This document shows positions 19,066 to 27,449 of a stretch of DNA of 64,000 nucleotides, one piece after another. Origin of the DNA: Phycisphaerae bacterium (GTDB lineage Bacteria; Planctomycetota; Phycisphaerae; JAJVII01); the NCBI GenBank assembly GCA_022072085.1, contig JAJVII010000021.1, positions 86,444-150,443 of the forward strand, given 5' to 3'. The stretch's first letter is position 1. Each line of letters starts with the position of its first letter. The position numbers and the translations under genes are program-made. A model generated the notes under the pieces. That model ran no database searches. It was not told the origin of the DNA and was given only the letters and a program-made list of their open reading frames with translations.

Positions 19066-19335
19066 TCACCGGGGCGGGCGGACGAGCCAGTCCTCGAGGT
19101 TGGCAGCCAGGATGGCCGGGTCGCGGCGGGCCAGGATGTGTTGCGAGAGGCTGGGCGGGGCCTTGAGGTTCTCCAGGTGGGTGGCCACCCGCTTCCAGAG
19201 CTGGTCGCGTTTCTTGTCGTTCTCGGCCAGGTAGAGTTCGCTCACGAGTTCCGACAGCTTCTGTAGGGCGATGCTCTGCCGGTTGTCGTAGTAGCGTCGG
19301 ATGATGTTCTGCTGATGCTTTGAATACTCAGCCAT
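19066..19335 (-). CDS. small conserved-looking protein, helical, charged
   Basis: An 89-residue basic helical protein beginning MAEYSKHQQNIIRRYYDNR. I recall similar small proteins from planctomycetes but no function. It has no signal peptide, membrane segment or cysteine. The frame continues far upstream, but the ATG at 19335 with GGAA upstream fits a short independent gene, and the longer frame is antisense to two convincing plus-strand genes. It lies 62 bases downstream of the small cysteine protein at 19398 and 104 bases upstream of a VWA gene, all on the same strand. Confidence 0.6.
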   Translation of the reverse strand: MAEYSKHQQNIIRRYYDNRQSIALQKLSELVSELYLAENDKKRDQLWKRVATHLENLKAPPSLSQHILARRDPAILAANLEDWLVRPPR

Positions 19336-19397
19336 GCGGCGTTCCTGTCGGCGGCTCGGGGGGGCGTGGGGGCCCGGCGAACGCCGCCGGCCCGCCA

Positions 19398-19631
19398 TCA
19401 GACGCCGCGCCTCTTGGCCTGCTCCTTGATGGTCATGCGACTCCGGTGGATTTCCTCTTTCTGTTCCTTGGCCCAGTCGGCCTGCTGTTGATATATCGGA
19501 AACATGCCGGCCAATTCTTCCATCTGACCGAGGAATTTCTCGCAGGCCTTGAGGTAGTCGTAGCACCTCTGGCAGCGGCGGACCCATTCCTGCCGCGAAG
19601 CCGGCGTGAACGGGTTGTTGGCGTCCACCAT
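19398..19631 (-). CDS. small protein with C-x2-C and third cysteine
   Basis: A 77-residue hydrophilic protein with RRCQRCYDYLKAC (residues 19-30): a CxxC pair plus a third Cys 7 residues on, enough for a metal site if it dimerises or uses a further ligand. The rest is predicted helical, rich in Gln/Lys/Glu. ATG 19631 is preceded by GGTGGGG. It is followed on the same strand by the 89-residue small protein, suggesting a two-gene unit. I do not recognise a named family. Confidence 0.55.
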   Translation of the reverse strand: MVDANNPFTPASRQEWVRRCQRCYDYLKACEKFLGQMEELAGMFPIYQQQADWAKEQKEEIHRSRMTIKEQAKRRGV

Positions 19632-19779
19632 GTGCCCCACCGGGAATCGCAATCCTCGGGCTCATCCTGCGCCGCGAGGCCGGCCGGACACAAAAGTCCT
19701 TGCATGCCTTCCACCAGCCCCCGAAAATGGCAGTCGTGGCCGGCAGGCCTCTTTCCCCCTGCCAGACCGGGGGTGTCTG

Positions 19780-20973
19780 ATGCCAATAATGCAACGCCCA
19801 GCCCTCTGCCTGCTGCCGGTGATACTGGCTTGGCTGCCGATGACGGGCTGCGACCGGGCCTGGTTGGCCTACGACGCGGTCCGCCTCGGCGAGCCGGTGC
19901 CGGCGGACAACCTGTTGCGGACCGAGGGCCGAGCCCTGAACAACCGCAACGCCTGGGAGGACGCGGCCGTCCTGCCAGTCCCGCTGATCGCCGCGTCCCA
20001 CATGGTGCGGACCTTGGAGAACGCGGACGGGCGGGTGCAGGCCAAGTGCTACTACGCCGCCGCAGCCGGGCACTGGGGGCTGCTCCAGACGCTGGCGGTG
20101 CGGTTCGCCGTCGAGGTCCGCGTGCCGCCGGAGTTGATGATCGACCCGCCGGCGGACGGGACCGTGGCCGAGGACCGGGCCGACGCGGTCGCCATGCGCC
20201 GGTTCAAGCAACTGTTCGACGCCCTCTATCCGCTGTCGGCGGGTGTGCCCGACGGGCTGAGGGACTTTGAAATGCCCGGGATGTCCTGGCCGCGGACGCT
20301 GGCCGGGCAGATGGTTGAGGTGTCCTGCTCGCTCCCGGTGTCGCGCCAGCGCGTTCCGCCGCCGTTGCAGAAGCTTGCCGCCGAGACGAAGGACGGTGCG
20401 ACGATCGACCTCAGGCAGCTCGACCTGAGCGGGATCGACCTGCCGGAGGGACTCGTGAGCGACGGGACGCAGGTCCGGCTGACAGCGGTCGCGCCGGGCG
20501 GCTTCTGCCTGCGGATCGTCCGGGCCATCCCCTTCACACCGCCGGACAATGTCCTGGACTACCTGCGATTGGGCTGGCGGCTGGTCAGCGACGACGACCT
20601 GGTCGAACTGGAGAAGCAGAAGAACATGGAGCAAGTGTTCGCCTGGAGCAGGCTCTTCTTCGGGTTGGCGATGTACAGCGGGGGACGGGCGGTCACGCTC
20701 AGCGAATCCAGCATCGAGTGGGACAAGGTCTCGCTGGCCGGGCTGTCCAAGCCGGGCTTCGACTGGACGTACACCACGCCGGGCGGCGGAACGCTTCGCA
20801 TCACCAACCTGGGCGGCGGGCGCATCCGGGCCGAGTCGCGGTTCTCGGTTGCGCTCGATCCCTTCTTCCTGCTGGCCTGGCCGATAATGGCCATTGAGGA
20901 GCACCGCCAGCCGACCGTCCGCGTCCGGCATCTCCGCGTGGCCGGGCCGACCACCGCACCCGATCGGCCGTGA
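19780..20973 (+). CDS. lipoprotein of unknown function
   Basis: A 397-residue exported lipoprotein: leader ALCLLPVILAWLPMTGC ends in a lipobox with Cys about 24. The mature protein is mostly beta and loop, with a hydrophobic segment near the C-terminus (about 365-380, DPFFLLAWPIMAI) that may be a membrane helix or a buried strand. No domain was recognised. It is divergent from the two small-protein genes and lies upstream of the deaminase gene. The ATG at 19780 is chosen because it immediately precedes the leader; its upstream G-rich sequence is a weak ribosome site. Confidence 0.65.
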   Translation: MPIMQRPALCLLPVILAWLPMTGCDRAWLAYDAVRLGEPVPADNLLRTEGRALNNRNAWEDAAVLPVPLIAASHMVRTLENADGRVQAKCYYAAAAGHWGLLQTLAVRFAVEVRVPPELMIDPPADGTVAEDRADAVAMRRFKQLFDALYPLSAGVPDGLRDFEMPGMSWPRTLAGQMVEVSCSLPVSRQRVPPPLQKLAAETKDGATIDLRQLDLSGIDLPEGLVSDGTQVRLTAVAPGGFCLRIVRAIPFTPPDNVLDYLRLGWRLVSDDDLVELEKQKNMEQVFAWSRLFFGLAMYSGGRAVTLSESSIEWDKVSLAGLSKPGFDWTYTTPGGGTLRITNLGGGRIRAESRFSVALDPFFLLAWPIMAIEEHRQPTVRVRHLRVAGPTTAPDRP

Positions 20974-20975
20974 GC

Positions 20976-21003
20976 TTGCCGGGGCGGCGTCGGCCGGTAG
21001 AAT
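20976..21003 (+). promoter_or_regulatory. promoter of the deaminase gene, near-leaderless
   Basis: TTGCCG (20976-20981), 16-base spacer, TAGAAT (20998-21003). The start codon is 9 bases after the -10, leaving a leader of only a few bases and no standard Shine-Dalgarno sequence. Confidence 0.45.
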
Positions 21004-21012
21004 GGGGGCGCG

Positions 21013-21606
21013 ATGAGCCTGACTTCGCTGAAGATATCGCTGCCGGACTGGGTGGCCTCTTCGCTGCCCGAGGCCAACGCCGCGTTCGAGACGGCCGAGG
21101 AGCGCATGGGGCTGGCCATCGAACTGGCCCTGCGGAACGTGGCCGAGCGGACCGGCGGGCCCTTCGGGGCCTGCGTGTTTGAAGTCGAGACCGGGCGGCT
21201 GCTGGCTGCGGGGGTGAACCTCGTGCAGTCGTCCGGGCTGTCGGTAGCCCACGGCGAGATCGTCGCGATCGTGGCGGCCCAGCGGGCGATCGGCCACTAC
21301 GACCTGGCCGCCCCGGGCAGCCCGCCCTACGAGCTGGTGACCAGTTGCGAGCCCTGCACGATGTGCCTGGGAGCGGCCGTCTGGTCGGGGGTGCGCCGGC
21401 TGATCTGCGGGGCCCGCGAGAGCGACGCCGAGGCCGCCGGCTTTGACGAGGGGCCCAAGGTCCGCGACTGGCCCGAGCAGTTGGCCGCCCGCGGCATCGA
21501 GGTGATCCGCGACGTGCGCCGGGCCGAGGCCGCCGACGTGCTGCGGCAATACGTCGCCGGCGGCGGGGAAATCTACAACAGCCTCCGCAGCCGCACGGGC
21601 GGCTGA
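21013..21606 (+). CDS. guanine deaminase-like nucleobase deaminase (CDA fold)
   Basis: A 197-residue zinc deaminase. Catalytic residues are His80 and Glu82 in AHGEIVAI, and Cys115/Cys118 in SCEPCTMC. The surrounding RTGGPFGACVF, NLVQSS and DAEAAGFDEG match the bacterial guanine deaminase (GuaD) branch better than tRNA adenosine deaminase, though other bases are possible. The usual HAE motif reads HGE here. An N-terminal extension of about 28 residues precedes the core. Cytoplasmic. Role inferred: purine salvage or nitrogen release from guanine. Confidence 0.8.
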   Translation: MSLTSLKISLPDWVASSLPEANAAFETAEERMGLAIELALRNVAERTGGPFGACVFEVETGRLLAAGVNLVQSSGLSVAHGEIVAIVAAQRAIGHYDLAAPGSPPYELVTSCEPCTMCLGAAVWSGVRRLICGARESDAEAAGFDEGPKVRDWPEQLAARGIEVIRDVRRAEAADVLRQYVAGGGEIYNSLRSRTGG

Positions 21607-21625
21607 TCGGAAACGGCTTCCTTCC

Positions 21626-21660
21626 TCCAATCTCCAATCTGAAATCTTCAATCGACAATG
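21626..21660. repeat. period-7 tandem repeat (TCCAATC type)
   Basis: Five consecutive 7-base units (TCCAATC, TCCAATC, TGAAATC, TTCAATC, GACAATG) downstream of the deaminase stop. No complementary arm is seen in this spacer. It is the same unit type as the right arm of the element at 44672-44777. Confidence 0.8.
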
Positions 21661-21762
21661 TCGCTGAACGATTGCCCCCGGCACTGGCCGAACGGGTCCG
21701 TGGCGGGTATGATGGCTCGTTTGTCGAGACGCGAGCTTTTCCGAACCGATATCAGGACGACC

Positions 21763-22674
21763 ATGACCACAATGCGAATACACGCGGCCCTGCTGGCGAT
21801 GGGCGCCGTTACCGGTGCGATGCTGGCCGGCTGCGGCGGGCGATCGGACGGGGCGTTCGTCACCGAGACGCGGCGGACCGTGGGCACGACCATCGTGCTG
21901 CCGGGGATCGAGGGCAAGGGCTACCTCAACCGCTCGATCCGCGACGGCCTGGGCGAAGGCGGCGTGCCGACCGCCATCGAGATCTACGACTGGACGCTGG
22001 GGGCGCCGCTGTTCCTGGTCAACCAGATCAGCGAGAGCCGGGCCCGGCGCAAGGGCGAAGACCTGGCCGGCTACCTGATGGCCTTCAAGGTCCTCTACCC
22101 CGACAAGCCGGTCTTTCTGATCGCCCACAGCGGCGGCTGCGCGGTGGCGGCGTTCGCCGCCGAGGCCCTGCCCGAGGGCGAGTCGATCGACGGCATCGTC
22201 TTCCTGGGGGCGTCGCTGAGCCCGGACTACGACCTGACTCGGGCGTTGCGCCACGTCAACGGCAAGCTGATCAGCTTCTTCAGCCCGCGCGACGTGAGCT
22301 TCCTGGGCGTCGCGACGACCGTGGTGGGCACGATGGACCGCGAGCACGGCAGCGCCGCCGGACGCGTCGGCTTCAAGCTGCCGCCCAACCCGTCGTCCGA
22401 GACGCTGGCCGAGTATCGCAAGGTGACCGAGCGGCAGTGGGAGCCGGCGATGTCGCTGTCGGGCAACACTGGCGGGCACATGGACTGGGCCGACACTCGC
22501 TTCGTCTGCGATTACGTCGCGCCGTACCTCAACGGATGGGTCAAGGGCCTGGCCCAGCAGTTGAACCCCCTGGCCCCGCCGCCGCCGCTGCCCGCCCTGC
22601 CTGGCGCCCCGACCTCCCAGCCGGCCGGCCCCGCCGGCGCGGGCATTTCCCGCCTGACGCCCGCGGCGCGATAG
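21763..22674 (+). CDS. alpha/beta-hydrolase-like lipoprotein (LPGIEG family, paralogue 3)
   Basis: A 303-residue exported lipoprotein (lipobox MLAGC, Cys24). It shares LPGIEGKGY, IYDWTLG, IAHSGG (Ser123), SLSPDYDL and GNTGGHMDW with the genes at 13139 and 14066. The nucleophile elbow, late His and spacing match a serine hydrolase fold. The C-terminal 40 residues are Pro/Ala-rich, as in paralogue 2. AGGA precedes ATG 21763 by 6 bases. A TATGAT box at 21708 could be its -10. Confidence 0.7.
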   Translation: MTTMRIHAALLAMGAVTGAMLAGCGGRSDGAFVTETRRTVGTTIVLPGIEGKGYLNRSIRDGLGEGGVPTAIEIYDWTLGAPLFLVNQISESRARRKGEDLAGYLMAFKVLYPDKPVFLIAHSGGCAVAAFAAEALPEGESIDGIVFLGASLSPDYDLTRALRHVNGKLISFFSPRDVSFLGVATTVVGTMDREHGSAAGRVGFKLPPNPSSETLAEYRKVTERQWEPAMSLSGNTGGHMDWADTRFVCDYVAPYLNGWVKGLAQQLNPLAPPPPLPALPGAPTSQPAGPAGAGISRLTPAAR

Positions 22675-22698
22675 CTTGCACGCCCTGACGAGAAGAGA

Positions 22699-24627
22699 CT
22701 ACTTGCCCGCGGACTGGCGGGCGACCTCGGCGGCCATCGCATAGAGATCGGCGTCGCGCGCCGCTGCCGCCTTCGCGTAGTCGGTGAAGACCCAGACAGC
22801 CGACCGCTTGTTCGGGCCGGCCGCCCAGGCGGCGACCAAGGCCTTGGCGCGGTCGTCGAGCACCTTGTTGGCGCGGGCAGCCAGGTCGGCCGGCAGTTTC
22901 TTGGCCTCGATGGCCTTCTGGATGAAGACCATCGCTTCGCAGAGCTGGATGCCCTCGCGCATGGCCTCGAATCGCTCGGTGGCGACCGGACCGGCGTCGC
23001 CGGCGCCGAGGATCGCCAGCGTGCCGTTGTTGGGGCCCTGTGCGAAAGCGCTCCACTCGCCCGGGCGATATCGGCCTTTGACCGGTTTGCCGGGGAAGTG
23101 ATCGGCGCCCAGGCACTCCAGACCGTCGTTGCCCTTGAGCAGCGCCTCCTCGTGCTTGACGTGGAGCATCCACAGCGACGGATCGGTCGTCTCGCGATAC
23201 TGCGTGCGGGCATGCGTGCAGTAAGCGGTGCTCGGATCGAATCGGCCGGCGTACTGCCGCGGGTAAGGCCCGCTGGTCCACTTCTGGTAGGCATCCAGCG
23301 TGCCCTCGTTCCACACGGTCGATTGCACGAAGACCTTCGCATAGGCGCCGGTGTCGGGCAGGTTGTAGCGGAGCACGCGGCCGTGGGTGGTGTCGCACCA
23401 CCGGGCGCCCGGCCAGATCGAGTTGACCATGCCGGCCAGTTCCTTGGTCATGCCGCCGCAGTAGCACATCCAGTTGGGCCCGGCCACGTCGAACCAGCCG
23501 CGCCTCTCCAGCCGCGTGCGGATCTCGTCCATCACCGGCTTCCAGAAGGCCTTCATCTCGGGCGAGCCGAGACTGTGCGGACCGTCCAACTGGCTGACCT
23601 CGCCGGTGGCTGCGTCGCGCATCAGCACGATCGAGTTGGGGTAGTCGTCGCTCTCGCCGCCGCCGCCGTTGCGCGGACCGCGCCACAGGTTCAGCCGCAC
23701 CGGGAACGGCTTGCCGATGACCTTGGCCACGAGGTCGCAGTACTTGTCGAAGACCGTGAAGTCATAGGTGTAGCTGCCGTCGGGCTGGCGGACCCACTTG
23801 ATCATCGTGTCGCTGTTGTCGCGAGCCGGATACTTCACAGTCACGTCGATGGCGACGTGACGGCTGCCCAGTTCGAGCATCCACCGCATCGACTGGCCCA
23901 TCAGATCGGAGTGCCGGTCCGACCAGAGCGGAACGTCGTAATGCTTGGCCAGGGCCTCGGGGCTCATCCAGCCCATGGTGCGGACGCGGAAGTCCCTGGG
24001 GTCGGGCATCTGCCAGTCACAAACCTTCAGCTTCACCGGAGCCGCCAGGCGGACCAGACCGTCGGCCTCGATCGCCAGCGAGCCCGCATAGTCGCCGGGC
24101 GTCGCGCCGGCTGGCACGCGGACCGTCACCCAGACCGTGGTCATGGCCACGGGCGTCGCCTGTTTCGGCTGGTAGCCGCGGACGCCTGAATTGGCCGGGT
24201 CGAAGGCGGCAACCTCCGCCGGCGCCTGCTCCACCAGCCGGTCGAAGCGGTAAGCCGGCATCCAGCTCTTGTCAGCGGCTGCCAGTTCGCCGAACCGCAC
24301 CTGCACGCAGTCGGCCGGGATGATTTCCGCCCTCCCGTCGCCGGACTTCGCCAACGCGCCGGCGGACGCCTTGAGCCCCTTGATCGGCCCGTTGTCGCGA
24401 GTGACCAGCACATAGCCGGAGCAGACGGCGTTGCGCGTCCCGACCATCTCGATCGGCGCCAGCGACTTCATCTGCGGATTGACGCCGCAGACGTCGCCGG
24501 CTTTGACCGTCTGCCACCGGTCGCAGTTCCACACCTGAACGGGACCGGGATCGGCAGCGCGGGCCTGCGAAACCGCGCCAGCCAGCAGGAGCAGAGACAT
24601 CACGCCATGCAATGCGGATCTGGCCAC
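22699..24627 (-). CDS. secreted glycoside-hydrolase-like protein (DUF4091 type)
   Basis: A 642-residue exported protein. It resembles the large secreted DUF4091/glycoside hydrolase domain proteins of planctomycetes: an N-terminal beta-sandwich region (to about 230), then a TIM-barrel-like catalytic region (FRVRTMGWMSPEAL, RHSDLMGQSMRWMLELGSRH, NWMCYCGGM, TAYCTHARTQYRET) and a helical tail. Catalytic acids cannot be assigned with confidence. GTG 24627 is chosen because AAAGGG lies 6 bases upstream and it begins directly at the signal peptide; a GTG at 24666 falls inside a hairpin. It follows the URO-D-like gene on the same strand and is probably in one operon with it. Confidence 0.6.
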   Translation of the reverse strand: MARSALHGVMSLLLLAGAVSQARAADPGPVQVWNCDRWQTVKAGDVCGVNPQMKSLAPIEMVGTRNAVCSGYVLVTRDNGPIKGLKASAGALAKSGDGRAEIIPADCVQVRFGELAAADKSWMPAYRFDRLVEQAPAEVAAFDPANSGVRGYQPKQATPVAMTTVWVTVRVPAGATPGDYAGSLAIEADGLVRLAAPVKLKVCDWQMPDPRDFRVRTMGWMSPEALAKHYDVPLWSDRHSDLMGQSMRWMLELGSRHVAIDVTVKYPARDNSDTMIKWVRQPDGSYTYDFTVFDKYCDLVAKVIGKPFPVRLNLWRGPRNGGGGESDDYPNSIVLMRDAATGEVSQLDGPHSLGSPEMKAFWKPVMDEIRTRLERRGWFDVAGPNWMCYCGGMTKELAGMVNSIWPGARWCDTTHGRVLRYNLPDTGAYAKVFVQSTVWNEGTLDAYQKWTSGPYPRQYAGRFDPSTAYCTHARTQYRETTDPSLWMLHVKHEEALLKGNDGLECLGADHFPGKPVKGRYRPGEWSAFAQGPNNGTLAILGAGDAGPVATERFEAMREGIQLCEAMVFIQKAIEAKKLPADLAARANKVLDDRAKALVAAWAAGPNKRSAVWVFTDYAKAAAARDADLYAMAAEVARQSAGK

Positions 24628-24660
24628 AGGGAACCCTTTCGCAATGTTCACGTTTGTCTC

Positions 24661-24684
24661 GCTCACGGCGTCGTCGCCGTGAGC
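24661..24684 (-). other. perfect intercistronic hairpin
   Basis: GCTCACGGCG and CGCCGTGAGC form a perfect 10-bp stem with a 4-base loop. It lies one base after the URO-D-like stop and about 33 bases before the preferred start of the next gene. There is no U-tract, so a processing, stability or attenuation role is more likely than simple termination. Confidence 0.5.
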
Positions 24685-24685
24685 G

Positions 24686-25693
24686 TCAGGCGACCGGCTC
24701 GGGCAGCGGGGAGCCGTAGACACGCTCGCTGACCGCGCTGAACACATCATACATGATTCGCTTACTGCGCGGGACCGTGCCGATCGCGGCGCTGTCGCCG
24801 TAGTCGCTGAAAACGAACCCGCCCGCCGGCGTCATCCAGTGCTTCGCGAGCGCCTCGGCATCGGCGGCGATTCGCGCCGGGTCGGCTGACGGCAGCGTCG
24901 CCTGGATATCCGACAGGCTCTCGAACGTGATCCGCCCGCGATAGCGGCGGCCCATCTCCTCGATGCCCAGCGCCCGCGGCTGCTGGAGGTTGACCACGTT
25001 CACGCCCACGTCGATGAACCCCTCGACCAGCTCGTTCACCTTGCCGCAGGAGTGCAACCAGACGTCCCAGCCGGCGGCGTGCATCGCGTCGAACAGCCGC
25101 CGGTAGCGCGGGGCGAAGAAGTCCATCCACAGCCCGTAGCTGACGAACGCCGCCTGCTGGCTGCCCCAGTCGTCGGTCATGCCGATGCCGTGGATGCGGC
25201 TGCCGAAGTGCGCCCGGTAGCCCTCGATCAGCTTGAGCTGCGTCTCGACGATGCGGTCGGCCAGCGTCTCCATCGCCGCCCGCTCGCCCAGCAGGCCCAT
25301 CAGCACGGTGTCCATGCCGCACAGGCTGTGCATCCGCTCGAAGAGGACCATGAAGATGCCGGCGGTCATGTACTTGCCCGCGTCGGCCGCCCGGGCCAGG
25401 GCTTCCTCCTTGCCGGCGTACCAGTCGTCGCGCGTGTAGTCAGGCATGAGATAGCCGTCGATCTGCGACAGGTCAGTGATCGGATGGCCTCGGACCTGGC
25501 CCATGTTGGCGACCTCGGACTGCTCCCAGCGGCAGCCCCACTGGTCGACGCCGGTTCCGGTGCCGACGATGCCCGGCGGCAACGTCGGGCCGATGCCCGC
25601 GGTGTCGCTGACGCCCAGCCCCTCGAACCGCACCGGCAGCCGCGGCGGCCCCTGCATCCGAATCGCCCGCCTGACAATCTCGTACGAGGTCAC
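24686..25693 (-). CDS. uroporphyrinogen decarboxylase-like (URO-D fold) protein
   Basis: A 335-residue cytoplasmic protein of the broad URO-D/MtaA/CmuA superfamily. Visible signatures are GIFMVLFERMHSLCGMD, MTDDWGSQQAAFVS, WDVWLHSCGKVNELVEGFIDVGVNVVNLQQP (split over 165-260) and the C-terminal GGFVFSDYGDS. The HSCGKV stretch is typical of the non-heme URO-D-like proteins abundant in planctomycetes, many of which are thought to be methyl- or carbohydrate-associated enzymes; heme synthesis is unlikely. GTG 25693 follows GGACGTG; the frame can extend to 25726. It precedes the secreted DUF4091-like gene. Confidence 0.75.
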   Translation of the reverse strand: MTSYEIVRRAIRMQGPPRLPVRFEGLGVSDTAGIGPTLPPGIVGTGTGVDQWGCRWEQSEVANMGQVRGHPITDLSQIDGYLMPDYTRDDWYAGKEEALARAADAGKYMTAGIFMVLFERMHSLCGMDTVLMGLLGERAAMETLADRIVETQLKLIEGYRAHFGSRIHGIGMTDDWGSQQAAFVSYGLWMDFFAPRYRRLFDAMHAAGWDVWLHSCGKVNELVEGFIDVGVNVVNLQQPRALGIEEMGRRYRGRITFESLSDIQATLPSADPARIAADAEALAKHWMTPAGGFVFSDYGDSAAIGTVPRSKRIMYDVFSAVSERVYGSPLPEPVA

Positions 25694-25769
25694 GGTGTCA
25701 CGTCCTATTTGCCGTCGCCGGCTCATCGCCGGCTCAGTCCAGATGCTTCCGCCCCGGCTACAGGGGGAG

Positions 25770-25797
25770 AATATACCGGATTCGCCGATCCGTTCAA
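25770..25797 (-). promoter_or_regulatory. promoter of the URO-D-like/DUF4091-like operon
   Basis: On the minus strand TTGAAC (25797-25792), 16-base spacer, TATATT (25775-25770), about 70 bases before the start. Consensus match only. Confidence 0.45.
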
Positions 25798-25818
25798 TGT
25801 CCGCTGCCGAAAACGAAA

Positions 25819-25840
25819 GAGGCCGCCCGCAGGCGGCCTC
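25819..25840 (-). terminator. Rho-independent terminator of the PEP-CTERM gene
   Basis: GAGGCCGCC and GGCGGCCTC form a 9-bp stem with a 4-base loop, 31 bases past the PEP-CTERM stop. It is followed on the minus strand by TTTCGTTTT. Confidence 0.8.
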
Positions 25841-25870
25841 GTGGGGGGCTCTCGGAATGCCAAGGCGGTC

Positions 25871-27058
25871 TCAGTCGCGGCGGCGACGGCGGGCAGCCCC
25901 GCCGATCATGCCGATCCCGCCGAGGGCCAGCAGTGCCAGCGTCGCCGGTTCGGGAACGACCGCGTCGTCGCTGAGCGTGAAGACATGGATGCGGGACGCG
26001 GCGCTGCCGCCGGACGTGGTGGCATCCAGGACATAGAGCGTGTTGGTCGCGTCGTCATAGCTCAGGTCGCGGATGAAGGAGACCACGCCCGTGTTCTGCC
26101 ACCAGCCGACGCCGTCAGTGCCGATGCCGTCGGTGCCGCCCTCGATGTAACCCTTGATGTCCAGGGTGAAGTCGGGCCCGGCCACCAGGCCGGTGGCCGT
26201 CGCGGCATTGAAGAACATCAGCTTGCTGGACCCGGCCTGGTCGTTCCAGTTGCTCAGGACGTAATACTTGGTCGAGCCGACCTGGAGATACTCCATGCTC
26301 ATGTGGCGGATGCCCGGCGTGGTGGCGTAGTTGTCGTCCGGGTCATCGACGACGAAGCGGAAGACGTTGCTGCTGGTCCAGTTGAAGACGTTGGGGTCGC
26401 CGGTCGGGGCGCCCTGCACCTGCTTGGTGACGTAGACCGTGTAGCCCAGATCGCCGCCGTTATTCAGGTAGTTCCAGTCGGTGGTCACCAGCGTGTTGGT
26501 CTCGTCCCACTTGTTGGCCACGCCGGCGCCGGTGTAGGTGGAGCCCGGAGAGACGGTCCATCCCTGAGTGCGGGAGACGCCGGTGCTGCCGGAGGCCCAG
26601 ACCTCGTTGCTGCCCATCTTCACCAGGCCCACGCCAAAGTTCGTGGTGGTCTGATCGACGCCCCTGAGGCCCCAGAGGTAGCCGCCCATGACCTCCAGCG
26701 AGCTCCACCCGCCGGCCGAGCCCAGCACCGCCGTGTTGTCCACGAACGTCCCGCCCGCGCCGGTGGTCACCTGCGTCGCATTGTTCGGCACGCCGCTGGT
26801 CACCAGCGCCGGGATGTAGAACTCCCTGATGTAGTCCGTGCTCCCGTGCCCGCCGACGGTCAGAATGGTCGGGCCGGTCACCGACGCCGGCCGGTCGCCG
26901 TTGCCCACGCCATTGGGCAGGAATGCCATGGCCCGCGGGTAATAGCCCGACGCCGCGTTGAACGACCCGTCATAGGCGATCGTCACCGCCGCCTGGGCCG
27001 CACCGGCCGACAGGATCACAACCCCAAGAACCACTGCCAGCAGTTGGAATCTCTTCAT
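25871..27058 (-). CDS. PEP-CTERM sorted extracellular protein
   Basis: A 395-residue exported protein with signal peptide (ending GAAQA) and a C-terminal sorting tail: VVPEPATLALLALGGIG, hydrophobic helix, then RRRRRD. This is the PEP-CTERM signal processed by exosortase in exopolysaccharide-producing bacteria. The body (about 25-365) is Gly/Thr/Ser/Asn-rich beta structure with repeated SGVPNN, TGDPNVFNW and YDDATNTLYVLD stretches, suggesting a beta-propeller. ATG 27058 is used because GGAGG lies 6 bases upstream. A palindrome TTGTCC-N5-GGACAA lies 66 bases upstream. No exosortase gene is in the window. Confidence 0.9.
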   Translation of the reverse strand: MKRFQLLAVVLGVVILSAGAAQAAVTIAYDGSFNAASGYYPRAMAFLPNGVGNGDRPASVTGPTILTVGGHGSTDYIREFYIPALVTSGVPNNATQVTTGAGGTFVDNTAVLGSAGGWSSLEVMGGYLWGLRGVDQTTTNFGVGLVKMGSNEVWASGSTGVSRTQGWTVSPGSTYTGAGVANKWDETNTLVTTDWNYLNNGGDLGYTVYVTKQVQGAPTGDPNVFNWTSSNVFRFVVDDPDDNYATTPGIRHMSMEYLQVGSTKYYVLSNWNDQAGSSKLMFFNAATATGLVAGPDFTLDIKGYIEGGTDGIGTDGVGWWQNTGVVSFIRDLSYDDATNTLYVLDATTSGGSAASRIHVFTLSDDAVVPEPATLALLALGGIGMIGGAARRRRRD

Positions 27059-27123
27059 GGCCATCCTCCAAGTTTGCCGCGCCCAGCGCGGGCGTCGTTG
27101 AATCTCTCTCACAACCTAAATGC

Positions 27124-27388
27124 TTGTCCTCTTCGGACAACAGTCTGCGGCACAAACAACAATCAGTTGAAAGGCCGATCCAACATTGAATTGTAGAGCA
27201 AACCGCGTGCCAGATTGTCCGAAAGAGCGTATCCGCATTGGGCAGAATGTTCTAAGTCTTGGGCTATAATAAGATTACGTAGTTGGAATTCTATTTATCA
27301 TTGGCACACATGGCGCACCGCCCTGAATCCAATGTTGCTTTTGGGCAACACTGCCCACACCCAGTGTCGATTTCGGGCAACACCGCCC
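27124..27388. promoter_or_regulatory. AT-richer non-coding region with palindromes
   Basis: The 456-base gap between the divergent PEP-CTERM and SMP-30 genes is the least GC-rich spacer noticed. It holds TTGTCC-N5-GGACAA (27124-27140), a second TTGTCCGAAAGAG half (27215-27227), a TATAAT at 27265, and two related palindromes GGGCAACACTGCCC (27343-27356) and GGGCAACACCGCCC (27375-27388), 32 bases apart. Candidate operators or a small RNA; no reading frame is convincing. Confidence 0.4.
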
Positions 27389-27449
27389 CGGCGCCCGTCT
27401 TCCCGGTCCGCGCGGCCGCCTGTCGGCGGACAGGGGCGATGGCGATGTC

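Noticed and set aside
19336..22479. Very long minus-strand frame (1,137 codons in total)
   Set aside because: It is antisense to a lipoprotein, a deaminase and a hydrolase gene with clear motifs; only its last 89 codons look like a real gene.
25052..27196. 714-codon plus-strand frame
   Set aside because: It crosses the URO-D-like gene, a terminator and the PEP-CTERM gene on the opposite strand; composition is shadow-like.
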